Of a stretch of DNA of 64,000 nt, positions 26,101-38,400 are shown piece by piece. The stretch covers positions 44,221,835 through 44,285,834 of the forward strand of contig CP136066.1 in NCBI GenBank assembly GCA_032622095.1, read 5' to 3'. Position 1 is the first letter of the stretch, and every line of letters begins with the position of its first letter. Source of the stretch: Siphonodentalium dalli (Eukaryota; Mollusca; Scaphopoda; Gadilida; Siphonodentaliidae). The position numbers and the translations under genes are program-made. Under the pieces are notes generated by a model, which was not told where the DNA came from, made no database searches, and saw only the letters and a program-made list of their open reading frames with translations.

Positions 26101-29100
26101 TGGCACATCGTAGATGAGTAGACTACTGAGTAGTTGTCTCTTGGCACATCGTAGATGAGTAGACTATTGAGTAGTTGTCCCTTGGCACATCGTAGATTAG
26201 TAGACTACTGAGTAGTTGTCCCTTGGCACATCGTAGATGAGTAGACTACTGGGTAGTTGTCCCTTGGCACATCGTATATGAGTAGACTACTGAGTAGTTG
26301 TCCCTTGGCACATCGTAGATGAGTAGACTACTGGGTAGTTGTCCCTTGGCACATCGTAGATGAGTAGACTAGTGAGTAGTTGTCCCTTGGCACATCGTAT
26401 ATGAGTAGACTACTGAGTAGTTGTCCCTTGGCACATCGTAGATGAGTAGACTACTGAGTAGTTGTCCCTTGGCACATCGTAGATGAGTAGACTACTGGGT
26501 AGTTGTCCCTTGGCACATCGCAGATGAGTAGACTACTGAGTAGTTGTCCCTTGGCACATCGTATATGAGTAGACTACTGGGTAGTTGTCCCTTGGCACAT
26601 CGTTGGTGAGTAGACTACTGGGTAGTTGTCCCTTGGCACATCGCAGATGAGTAGACTACTGAGTAGTTGTCCCTTGGCACATCGTTGATGAGTAGACTAC
26701 CGAGTAGTTGTCCCTTGGCACATCGTGGATGAGTAGACTACTGAGTAGTTGTCCCTTGGCACATCGTAGATGAGTAGACTACTGAGTAGTTGTCCCTTGG
26801 CACATCGTTGATGAGTAGACTACTGAGTAGTTGTCCCTTGGCACATCGTAGATGAGTAGACTACTGGGTAGTTGTCCCTTGTCACATCGTAGATGAGTAG
26901 ACTACTGAGTAGTTGTCCCTTGGCACATCGTAGATGAGTAGACTACTGAGTAGTTGTCCCTTGGCACATCGTAGATGAGTAGACTACTGAGTAGTTGTCC
27001 CTTGGCACATCGTAGATGAGTAGACTACTGAGTAGTTGTCCCTTGGCACATCGTAGATGAGTAGACTACTGAGTAGTTGTCCCTTGACACATCGTAGATG
27101 AGTAGACTACTGAGTAGTTGTCCCTTGGCACATCGTAGATGAGTAGACTTCTGGGTAGTTGTCCCTCGGCACATCGTAGATGAGTAGACTACTGAGTAGT
27201 TGTCCCTTGGCACATCGTAGATGAGTAGACTACTGAGTAGTTGTCCCTTGGCACATCGTAGATGAGTAGACTACTGAGTAGTTGTCCCCCTTGCCACATC
27301 GTAGATGAGTAGACTACTAAATAGTTGTCCCTTGGCACATCGTAGATGAGTAGACTACTGAGTAGTTGTCCCTTGGCACATCGTAGATGAGTTGACTACT
27401 GGGTAGTTGTCCCTTGACACATCGTAGATGAGTAGACTACTGAGTAGTTGTCCCTTGGCACATCGTAGATGAGTAGACTACTGAGTAGTCGTCCCCCTTG
27501 ACACATCGTAGATTAGTAGACTACCGAGTAGTTGTCCCTTGACACATCGTAGATGAGTAGACTACTGGGTAGTTGTCCATCGGCACATCGTAGATGAGTA
27601 GACTACTGAGTAGTTGTCCCTTGACACATCGTAGATGAGTAGACTACTGAGTATTTGTCCCTTGGCACATCGTAGATGAGTAGACTACTGAGTAGTTGTC
27701 CCTTGACACATCGTAGATGAGTAGACTACTGAGTAGTTGTCCATTGGCACATCGTATATGAGTAGACTACTGAGTAGTTGTCCCTTGGCACATCGTAGAT
27801 GAGTAGACTACTGGGTAGTTGTCCCTTGACACATCGTAGATGAGTAGACTACTGGGTAGTTGTCCCTTGGCACATCGTTGATGAGTAGACTACTGAGTAG
27901 TTGTCCCTTGGCACATCGTATATGAGTAGACTACTGAGTAGTTGTCCCTTGGCACATCGTAGATGAGTAGACTACTGAGTAGTTGTCCCCCTTGCCACAT
28001 CGTAGATGAGTAGACTACTGAGTAGTTGTCCCTTGGCACATCGTAGATGAGTAGACTACTGAGTAGTTGTCCCTTGGCACATCGTAGATGAGTAGACTAC
28101 TGAGTAGTTGTCCCTTGGCACATCGTAGATGAGTAGACTACTGAGTAGTTGTCCCGTGGCACATCGTAGATGAGTAGACTACTGAGTAGTTGTCCCTTGG
28201 CACATCGTAGATGAGTAGACTACTGAGTAGTTGTCCCTTGGCACATCGTAGATGAGTAGACTACTGAGTAGTTGTCCCCCTTAACACATCGTATATGAGT
28301 AGACTACTGAGTAGTTGTCCCTTGGCACATCGTAGATGAGTAGACTACTGGGTAGTTGTCCCTTGGCACATCGTAGATGAGTAGACTAGTGAGTAGTTGT
28401 CCCTTGGCACATCGTATATGAGTAGACTACTGGGTAGTTGTCCCTTGGCACATCGTAGATGAGTAGACTACTGAGTAGTTGTCCCTTGGCACATCGTAGA
28501 TGAGTAGACTACTGAGTAGTTGTCCCTTGGCACATCGTAGATGAGTAGACTACTGAGTAGTTGTCCCTTGGCACATCGTAGATGAGTAGACTACTGAGTA
28601 GTTGTCTCTTGGCACATCGTAGATGAGTAGACTATTGAGTAGTTGTCCCTTGGCACATCGTAGATTAGTAGACTACTGAGTAGTTGTCCCTTGGCACATC
28701 GTAGATGAGTAGACTACTGGGTAGTTGTCCCTTGGCACATCGTATATGAGTAGACTACTGAGTAGTTGTCCCTTGGCACATCGTAGATGAGTAGACTACT
28801 GGGTAGTTGTCCCTTGGCACATCGTAGATGAGTAGACTAGTGAGTAGTTGTCCCTTGGCACATCGTATATGAGTAGACTACTGAGTAGTTGTCCCTTGGC
28901 ACATCGTAGATGAGTAGACTACTGAGTAGTTGTCCCTTGGCACATCGTAGATGAGTAGACTACTGGGTAGTTGTCCCTTGGCACATCGCAGATGAGTAGA
29001 CTACTGAGTAGTTGTCCCTTGGCACATCGTATATGAGTAGACTACTGGGTAGTTGTCCCTTGGCACATCGTTGGTGAGTAGACTACTGGGTAGTTGTCCC

Positions 29101-32100
29101 TTGGCACATCGCAGATGAGTAGACTACTGAGTAGTTGTCCCTTGGCACATCGTTGATGAGTAGACTACCGAGTAGTTGTCCCTTGGCACATCGTAGATGA
29201 GTAGACTACTGAGTAGTTGTCCCTTGGCACATCGTAGATGAGTAGACTACTGAGTAGTTGTCCCTTGGCACATCGTTGATGAGTAGACTACTGAGTAGTT
29301 GTCCCTTGGCACATCGTAGATGAGTAGACTACTGGGTAGTTGTCCCTTGTCACATCGTAGATGAGTAGACTACTGAGTAGTTGTCCCTTGGCACATCGTA
29401 GATGAGTAGACTACTGAGTAGTTGTCCCTTGGCACATCGTAGATGAGTAGACTACTGAATAGTTGTCCCTTGGCACATCGTAGATGAGTAGACTACTGAG
29501 TAGTTGTCCCTTGGCACATCGTAGATGAGTAGACTACTGAGTAGTTGTCCCTTGACACATCGTAGATGAGTAGACTACTGAGTAGTTGTCCCTTGGCACA
29601 TCGTAGATGAGTAGACTTCTGGGTAGTTGTCCCTCGGCACATCGTAGATGAGTAGACTACTGAGTAGTTGTCCCTTGGCACATCGTAGATGAGTAGACTA
29701 CTGAGTAGTTGTCCCTTGGCACATCGTAGATGAGTAGACTACTGAGTAGTTGTCCCTTGGCACATCGTAGATGAGTAGACTACTGAGTAGTTGTCCCTTG
29801 GCACATCGTAGATGAGTAGACTACTGAGTAGTTGTCCCTTGGCACATCGTAGATGAGTAGACTACTGAGTAGTTGTCCCCCTTGACACATCGTAGATGAG
29901 TAGACTACTGTGTAGTTGTCCCTTGGCACATCGTAGATGAGTAGACTACTGAGTAGTTGTCCCTTGGCACATCGTAGATGAGTAGACTACTGTGTAGTTG
30001 TCCCTTGGCACATCGTAGGTGAGTAGACTACTGGGTAGTTGTCCCTTGTCACATCGTAGATGAGTAGACTACTGAGTAGTTGTCCCTTGGCACATCGTAG
30101 ATGAGTAGACTACTGAGTAGTTGTCCCCCTTGCCACATCGTAGATGAGTAGACTACTGAGTAGTTGTCCCTTGGCACATCGTAGATGAGTAGACTACTGG
30201 GTAGTTGTCCCTTGGCACATCGTTGATGAGTAGACTACTGATTAGTTGTCCCTTGGCACATCGTAGATGAGTAGACTACTGAGTAGTTGTCCCTTGGCAC
30301 ATCGTAGATGAGTAGACTACTGAGTAGTTGTCCCTTGACACATCGTAGATGAGTAGACTACTGAGTAGTTGTCCCTTGACACATCGTAGATGAGTAGACT
30401 ACTGAGTAGTTGTCCCCCTTGCCACATCGTAGATGAGTAGACTACTGAGTAGTTGTCCCTTGGCACATCGTAGATGAGTAGACTACTGGGTAGTTGTCCC
30501 TTGGCACATCGTTGATGAGTAGACTACTGAGTAGTTGTCCCTTGGCACATCGTAGATGAGTAGACTACTGAGTAGTTGTCCCTTGGCACATCGTAGATGA
30601 GTAGACTACTGAGTATTTGTCCCTTGGCGCATCGTAGATGAGTAGACTACTGAGTAGTTGTCCCTTGGCACATCGTAGATGAGTAGACTACTGAGTAGTT
30701 GTCCCTTGGCACATCGTAGATGAGTAGACTACTGAGTAGTTGTCCCTTGGCACATCGTAGATGAGTAGACTACTGAGTAGTTGTCCCTTGGCACATCGTA
30801 GATGAGTAGACTACTAAGTAGTTGTCCCTTGGCACATCGTAGATGAGTAGACTACTGAGTAGTTGTCCCTTGGCACATCGTAGATGAGTAGACTACTAAG
30901 TAGTTGTCCATTGGCACATCGTAGATGAGTAGACTACTAAGTAGTTGTCCCTTGGCACATCGTAGATGAGTAGACTACTAAGTAGTTGTCCATTGGCACA
31001 TCGTAGATGAGTAGACTACTGAGTAGTTGTCCCTTGGCACATCGTAGATGAGTAGACTACTGAGTAGTTGTCCCTTGGCACATCGTAGATGAGTAGACTA
31101 CTGAGTAGTTGTCCCTTGGCACATCGTAGATGAGTAGACTACTGAGTAGTTGTCCCTTGACACATCGTAGATGAGTAGACTACTGAGTAGTTGTCCCTTG
31201 GCACATCGTAGATGAGTAGACTACTGAGTAGTTGTCCCTTGGCACATCGTAGATGAGTAGACTACTGAGTAGTTGTCCCTTGGCACATCGTAGATGAGTA
31301 GACTACTGTGTAGTTGTCCCTTGGCACATCGTAGATGAGTAGACTACTGAGTAGTTGTCCCTTGGCACATCGTAGATGAGTAGACTACTGAGTAGTTGTC
31401 CCTTGGCACATCGTAGATGAGTAGACTACTGAGTAGTTGTCCCTTGACACATCGTAGATGAGTAGACTACTGAGTAGTTGTCCCTCGGCACATCGTAGAT
31501 GAGTAGACTTCTGGGTAGTTGTCCCTCGGCACATCGTAGATGAGTAGACTACTGAGTAGTTGTCCCTCGGCACATCGTAGATGATTAGACTACTGAGTAG
31601 TTGTCCCTTGGCACATCGTTGATGAGTAGACTACTGAGTAGTTGTCCCTTGGCACATCGTAGATGAGTAGACTACTGAGTAGTTGTCCCTTGGCACATCG
31701 TAGATGAGTAGACTACTGAGTAGTTGTCCCTTGGCACATCGTAGATGAGTATACTACTGAGTAGTTGTCCCTTGGCACATCGTAGATGAGTAGACTACTG
31801 AGTAGTTGTCCCTTGGCACATCGTAGATGAGTTGACTACTGGGTAGTTGTCCCTTGACACATCGTAGATGAGTAGACTACTGAGTAGTTGTCCCTTGGCA
31901 CATCGTAGATGAGTAGACTACTGAGTAGTCGTCCCCCTTGACACATCGTAGATGAGTAGACTACCGAGTAGTTGTCCCTTGACACATCGTAGATGAGTAG
32001 ACTACTGGGTAGTTGTCCATCGGCACATCGTAGATGAGTAGACTACTGAGTAGTTGTCCCTTGACACATCGTAGATGAGTAGACTACTGAGTATTTGTCC

Positions 32101-32715
32101 CTTGGCACATCGTAGATGAGTAGACTACTGAGTAGTTGTCCCTTGACACATCGTAGATGAGTAGACTACTGAGTAGTTGTCCATTGGCACATCGTATATG
32201 AGTAGACTACTGAGTAGTTGTCCCTTGGCACATCGTAGATGAGTAGACTACTGGGTAGTTGTCCCTTGACACATCGTAGATGAGTAGACTACTGGGTAGT
32301 TGTCCCTTGGCACATCGTTGATGAGTAGACTACTGAGTAGTTGTCCCTTGGCACATCGTATATGAGTAGACTACTGAGTAGTTGTCCCTTGGCACATCGT
32401 AGATGAGTAGACTACTGAGTAGTTGTCCCCCTTGCCACATCGTAGATGAGTAGACTACTGAGTAGTTGTCCCTTGGCACATCGTAGATGAGTAGACTACT
32501 GAGTAGTTGTCCCTTGGCACATCGTAGATGAGTAGACTACTGAGTAGTTGTCCCTTGGCACATCGTAGATGAGTAGACTACTGAGTAGTTGTCCCGTGGC
32601 ACATCGTAGATGAGTAGACTACTGAGTAGTTGTCCCTTGGCACATCGTAGATGAGTAGACTACTGAGTAGTTGTCCCTTGGCACATCGTAGATGAGTAGA
32701 CTACTGAGTAGTTGT
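23112..32715 (+). repeat. 6908-bp offset satellite duplication (23112-25807 and 30020-32715)
   Basis: A block of about 2.7 kb recurs 6908 bp downstream. Markers: CCCCCTTGCC at 23217 and 30125, and TCGTCCCCCTTGAC at 25025 and 31933. The variant CTTCTGGGTAG unit and GATGATTAG follow in the same order. The copies differ at a few sites (for example GAGTAG against GATTAG near 23334 and 30242). The match starts just after CGTAG(A/G)TG at 23111 and 30019, and ends where the first copy enters CCCCCTTAAC. Confidence 0.8.
24862..29757 (+). repeat. 2468-bp near-perfect tandem duplication of satellite
   Basis: 24862-27289 is repeated at 27330-29757 with a shift of 2468 bp. Markers: AGTTGACTACTGGG at 24923 and 27391, TCGTCCCCCTTGAC at 25025 and 27493, and CCCCCTTAAC at 25808 and 28276. 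I could find only a handful of differences (GATGAG/GATTAG near 25050, GTGGATG/GTAGATG near 26725, CTGAGTAG/CTGAATAG near 26990). The junction lies near 27290-27330, at a CCCCCTTGCC unit followed by CTAAATAG. The duplication is nearly head-to-tail and must be very young, or else an assembly artefact. Confidence 0.85.
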
Positions 32716-35700
32716 CCCTTGGCACATCGTAGATGAGTAGACTACTGAGTAGTTGTCCCTTGGCATATCGTAGATGAGTAGACTACTGAGTAGTTGTCCC
32801 TTGGCACATCGTAGATGAGTATACTACTGAGTAGTTGTCCCTTGGCACATCGTAGATGAGTAGACTACTGAGTAGTTGTCCCTTGGCACATCGTAGATGA
32901 GTAGTCTACTGGGTAGTTGTCCCTTGTCACATCGTAGATGAATACACTACTGAGTAGTTGTCCCTTGGCACATCGTAGATGAGTAGACTACTGAGTAGTT
33001 GTCCCCCTTGACACATCGTAGATGAGTAGACTACTGAGTAGTTGTCCCTTGACACATCGTAGATGAGTAGACTACTGGGTAGTTGTCCATCGGCACATCG
33101 TAGATGAGTAGACTACTGAGTAGTTGTCCCCCTTGACACATCGTAGATGAGTAGACTACTGAGTAGTTGTCCCTTGGCACATCGTAGATGAGTAGACTAC
33201 TGAGTAGTTGTCCATCGGCACATCGTAGATGAGTAGACTACTGAGTAGTTGTCCCTTGGCACATCGTAGATGAGTAGACTACTGAGTAGTTGTCCCTTGG
33301 CACATCGTAGATGAGTAGACTACTGAGTAGTTGTCCCTTGGCACATCGAAGATGAGTAGACTACTGAGTAGTTGTCCCTTGGCACATCGTATATGAGTAG
33401 ACTACTGGGTAGTTGTCTCTTGGCACATCGTTGATGAGTAGACTACTGGGTAGTTGTCCCTTGGCACATCGTTGGTGAGTAGACTACTGAGTAGTTGTCC
33501 CTTGACACATCGTAGATAAGTAGACTACTGAGTAGTTGTCCCTTGACACATCGTAGATGAGTAGACTACTGAGTAGTTGTCCCTTGGCACATCGTAGATG
33601 AGTAGACTACTGAGTAGTTGTCCCTTGACACATCGTAGATGAGTAGACTACTGAGTAGTTGTCCCTCGGCACATGGTAGATGAGTAGACTACTGGGTAGT
33701 TGTCCCTCGGCACATCGTAGATGAGTAGACTACTGAGTAGTTGTCCCTCGGCACATCGTAGATGAGTAGACTACTGAGTAGTTGTCCCTTGGCACATCGT
33801 TGATGAGTAGACTACTGAGTAGTTGTCCCTTGGCACATCGTAGATGAGTAGACTACTGAGTAGTTGTCCCCCTTGCCACATCGTAGATGAGTAGACTACT
33901 GAGTAGTTGTCCCTTGGCACATCGTAGATGAGTAGACTACTGAGTAGTTGTCCCTTGGCACATCGTAGATGAGTAGACTACTGAGTAGTTGTCCCGTGGC
34001 ACATCGTAGATGAGTAGACTACTAAATAGTTGTCCCTTGGCACATCGTAGATGAGTAGACTACTGAGTAGTTGTCCCTTGGTGAATCGTAGATGAGTAGA
34101 CTACTGAGTAGTTGTCCCTTGGCACATCGTAGATGAGTAGACTACTGAGTAGTTGTCCCTTGGCACATCGTAGATGAGTAGACTACTGAGTAGTTGTCCC
34201 CCTTGCCACATCGTAGATGAGTAGACTACTAAATAGTTGTCCCTTGGCACATCTTAGATGAGTAGACTACTGAGTAGTTGTCCCTTGGTGAATCGTAGAT
34301 GAGTAGACTACTGAGTAGTTGTCCCCCTTGCCACATCGTAGATGAGTAGACTACTAAATAGTTGTCCCTTGGCACATCGTAGATGAGTAGACTACTGAGT
34401 AGTTGTCCCCCTTGCCACATCGTAGATGAGTAGACTACTAAATAGTTGTCCCTTGGCACATCGTAGATGAGTAGACTACTGAGTAGTTGTCCCTTGGTGA
34501 ATCGTAGATGAGTAGACTACTGAGTAGTTGTCCCTTGGCACATCGTAGATGAGTAGACTACTGAGTAGTTGTCCCTTGGCACATCGTAGATGAGTAGACT
34601 ACTGAGTAGTTGTCCCTTGGCACATCGTAGATGAGTAGACTACTGAGTAGTTGTCCATTGGCACATCGTAGATGAGTAGACTACTGAGTAGTTGTCCCTT
34701 GGCACATCGTAGATGAGTAGACTACTGAGTAGTTGTCCCTTGGCACATCGTAGATGAGTAGACTACTTAGTAGTTGTCCCTTGGCACATCGTAGATGAGT
34801 AGACTACTGAGTAGTTGTCCATTGGCACATCGTAGATGAGTAGACTACTGCGTAGTTGTCCCTTGGTGAATCGTAGATGAGTAGACTACTGAGTAGTTGT
34901 CCCTTGGCACATCGTAGATGAGTAGACTACTGAGTAGTTGTCCGTTGACACATCGTAGATGAGTAGACTACTGGGTAGTTGTCCCTTGGCACATCGTTGA
35001 TGAGTAGACTACTGAGTAGTTGTCCATTGGCACATCGTAGATGAGTAGACTACTGAGTAGTTGTCCATTGGCACATCGTAGATGAGTAGACTACTGAGTA
35101 GTTGTCCCTTGGCACATCGTAGATGAGTAGACAACTGAGTAGTTGTCCCTTGGCACATCGTAGATGAGTAGACTACTGAGTAGTTGTCCGTTGACACATC
35201 GTAGATGAGTAGACTACTGAGTAGTTGTCCCTTGGCACATCGTAGATGAGTAGACTACTGAGTAGTTGTCCCTTGGCACATCGTAGATGAGTAGACTACT
35301 GAGTAGTTGTCCGTTGACACATCGTAGATGAGTAGACTACTGAGTAGTTGTCCGTTGACACATCGTAGATGAGTAGACTACTGGGTAGTTGTCCCTTGGC
35401 ACATCGTAGATGAGTAGACTACTGAGTAGTTGTCCATTGGCACATCGTAGATGAGTAGACTACTGAGTAGTTGTCCGTTGGCACATCGTAGATGAGTAGA
35501 CTACTGAGTAGTTGTCCGTTGACACATCGTAGATGAGTAGACTACTGGGTAGTTGTCCGTTGACACATCGTAGATGAGTAGACTACTGGGTAGTTGTCCC
35601 TTGGCACATCGTAGATGAGTAGACTACTGAGTAGTTGTCCGTTGACACATCGTAGATGAGTAGACTACTGAGTAGTTGTCCGTTGACACATCGTAGATGA

Positions 35701-36529
35701 GTAGACTACTGGGTAGTTGTCCCTTGGCACATCGTAGATGAGTAGACTACTGAGTAGTTGTCCGTTGACACATCGTAGATGAGTAGACTACTGAGTAGTT
35801 GTCCGTTGACACATCGTAGATGAGTAGACTACTGGGTAGTTGTCCCTTGGCACATCGTAGATGAGTAGACTACTGAGTAGTTGTCCGTTGACACATCGTA
35901 GATGAGTAGACTACTGAGTAGTTGTCCGTTGACACATCGTAGATGAGTAGACTACTGAGTAGTTGTCCCTCGGCACATCGTAGATGAGTAGACTACTGGG
36001 TAGTTGTCCCTTGGCACATCGTAGATGAGTAGACTACTGAGTAGTTGTCCATTGGCACATCGTAGATGAGTAGACTACTGAGTAGTTGTCCCTCGGCACA
36101 TCGTAGATGAGTAGACTACTGAGTAGTTGTCCCTTGGCACATCGTAGATGAGTAGACTACTGAGTAGTTGTCCCTTGGCACATCGTAGATGAGTAGACTA
36201 CTGAGTAGTTGTCCCTTGGCACATCGTAGATGAGTAGACTACTGAGTAGTTGTCCCTTGGCACATCGTAGATGAGTAGACTACTGAGTAGTTGTCCCTTG
36301 GCACATCGTAGATGAGTAGACTACTGAGTAGTTGTCCCTTGGCACATCGTAGATGAGTAGACTACTGAGTAGTTGTCCCTTGGCACATCGTAGATGAGTA
36401 GACTACTGAGTAGTTGTCCCTTGGCACATCGTAGATGAGTAGACTACTGGGTAGTTGTCCCTTGGCACATCGTAGATGAGTAGACTACTGAGTAGTTGTC
36501 CCTTGGCACATCGTATATGAGTAGACTAC

Positions 36530-37240
36530 TGAGTAGTTGTCCCTCGGCACACCGTAGATGAGTAGACTACTGGGTAGTTGTCCCTTGGCACACCGTAGAT
36601 GAGTATACTACTGAGTAGTTGTCCCTTGGCACATCGTAGATGAGTAGACTACTGAGTAGTTGTCCCTTGACACATCGTAGATGAGTAGACTACTGAGTAG
36701 TTGTCCCTTGGCACATCGTAGATGAGTAGACTACTGAGTAGTTGTCCCTTGGCACATCGTAGATTAGTAGACTACTGGGTAGTTGTCCCTTGGCACATCG
36801 TTGATGAGTAGACTACTGAGTAGTTGTCCCTTGACACATCGTAGATTAGTAGACTACTGGGTAGTTGTCCCTTGGCACATCGTTGATGAGTAGACTACTG
36901 AGTAGTTGTCCCTTGGCACATCGTATATGAGTAGACTACTGAGTAGTTCTCCCTCGGCACACCGTAGATGAGTAGACTACTGGGTAGTTGTCCCTTGGCA
37001 CACCGTAGATGAGTATACTACTGAGTAGTTGTCCCTTGGCACATCGTAGATGAGTAGACTACTGAGTAGTTGTCCCTTGACACATCGTAGATGAGTAGAC
37101 TACTGAGTAGTTGTCCCTTGGCACATCGTAGATGAGTAGACTACTGGGTAGTTGTCCCTTGGCACATCGTTGATGAGTAGACTACTGAGTAGTTGTCCCT
37201 TGACACATCGTAGATTAGTAGACTACTGGGTAGTTGTCCC
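36530..37240 (+). repeat. 410-bp decameric higher-order repeat, two copies
   Basis: CCCTCGGCACACCGTAGATG followed by a CACACCG unit and GAGTATACTACTG begins at 36541 and again at 36951, a shift of 410 bp (10 x 41). The upstream unit differs slightly (AGTAGTTGT against AGTAGTTCT). The copies are adjacent, so the duplication is tandem. Confidence 0.8.
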
Positions 37241-37699
37241 TTGACACATCGTAGATTAGTAGACTACTGAGTAGTTGTCCCTTGGCACATCGTAGCTGAG
37301 TAGACTACTGAGTAGTTGTCCCTTGGCACATCGTTGATGAGTAGACTACTGAGTAGTTGTCCCTTGGCACATCGTAGATGAGTAGACTACTGAGTAGTTG
37401 TCCCTTGGCACATCGTTGATGAGTAGACTACTGATTAGTTGTCCCTTGGCACATCGTAGATGAGTAGACTACTGGGTAGTTGTCCCTTGTCACATCGTTG
37501 ATGAGTAGACTACTGAGTAGTTGTCCCTTGGCACATCGTAGATGAGTAGACTACTGAGTAGTTGTCCCTTGGCACATCGTTGATGAGTAGACTACTGAGT
37601 AGTTGTCCCTTGGCACATCGTAGATGAGTAGACTACTGGGTAGTTGTCCCTTGTCACATCGTAGATGAGTAGACTACTGAGTAGTTGTCCCTTGGCACA

Positions 37700-38400
37700 T
37701 CGTAGATGAGTAGACTACTGAGTAGTTATCCATTGGCACATCGTTGGTGAGTAGACTACTGAGTAGTTGTCCCTTGGCACCTCGTAGATGAGTAGACTAC
37801 TGAGTAGTTGTCCCTTGACACATCGTAGATGAGTAGACTACTGGGTAGTTGTCCCTTGGCACATCGTAGATGAGTAGTCTACTGAGTAGTTGTCCCTTGA
37901 CACATCGTAGATGAGTAGTCTACTGAGTAGTTGTCCCTTGGCACCTCGTAGATGAGTAGACTACTGAGTAGTTGTCCCTTGACACATCGTAGATGAGTAG
38001 ACTACTGGGTAGTTGTCCCTTGGCACATCGTAGATGAGTAGTCTACTGAGTAGTTGTCCCTTGACACATCGTAGATGAGTAGTCTACTGAGTAGTTGTCC
38101 CTTGGCACCTCGTAGATGAGTAGACTACTGAGTAGTTGTCCCTTGACACATCGTAGATGAGTAGTCTACTGAGTAGTTGTCCCTTGTCACATCGTAGATG
38201 AGTAGACTACTGAGTAGTTGTCCCTTGTCACATCGTAGATGAGTAGACTACTGAGTAGTTGTCCCTTGGCACCTCGTAGATGAGTAGACTACTGAGTAGT
38301 TGTCCCTTGACACATCGTAGATGAGTAGTCTACTGAGTAGTTGTCCCTTGTCACATCGTAGATGAGTAGACTACTGGGTAGTTGTCCCTTGGCACATCGT
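37700..38400 (+). repeat. 164-bp tetrameric higher-order repeat, four copies
   Basis: The marker CACCTCGTAG occurs at 37780, 37944, 38108 and 38272, exactly 164 bp (4 x 41) apart. Each repeat carries monomers in which AGTAGACTACT has become AGTAGTCTACT, and the TTGACAC form at fixed positions. The last copy has partly changed (TTGTCAC). This is a clear short higher-order unit in the right block. Confidence 0.85.

Noticed and set aside
18438-35197. Several minus-strand open frames of 62-76 codons with nearly the same product
   Set aside because: They lie wholly within the satellite and appear only where a substitution (for example CTTCTG for CTACTG) removes a recurring stop. Three 41-bp units make 41 codons, which explains the repetitive product. 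No start context, no flanking gene structure.
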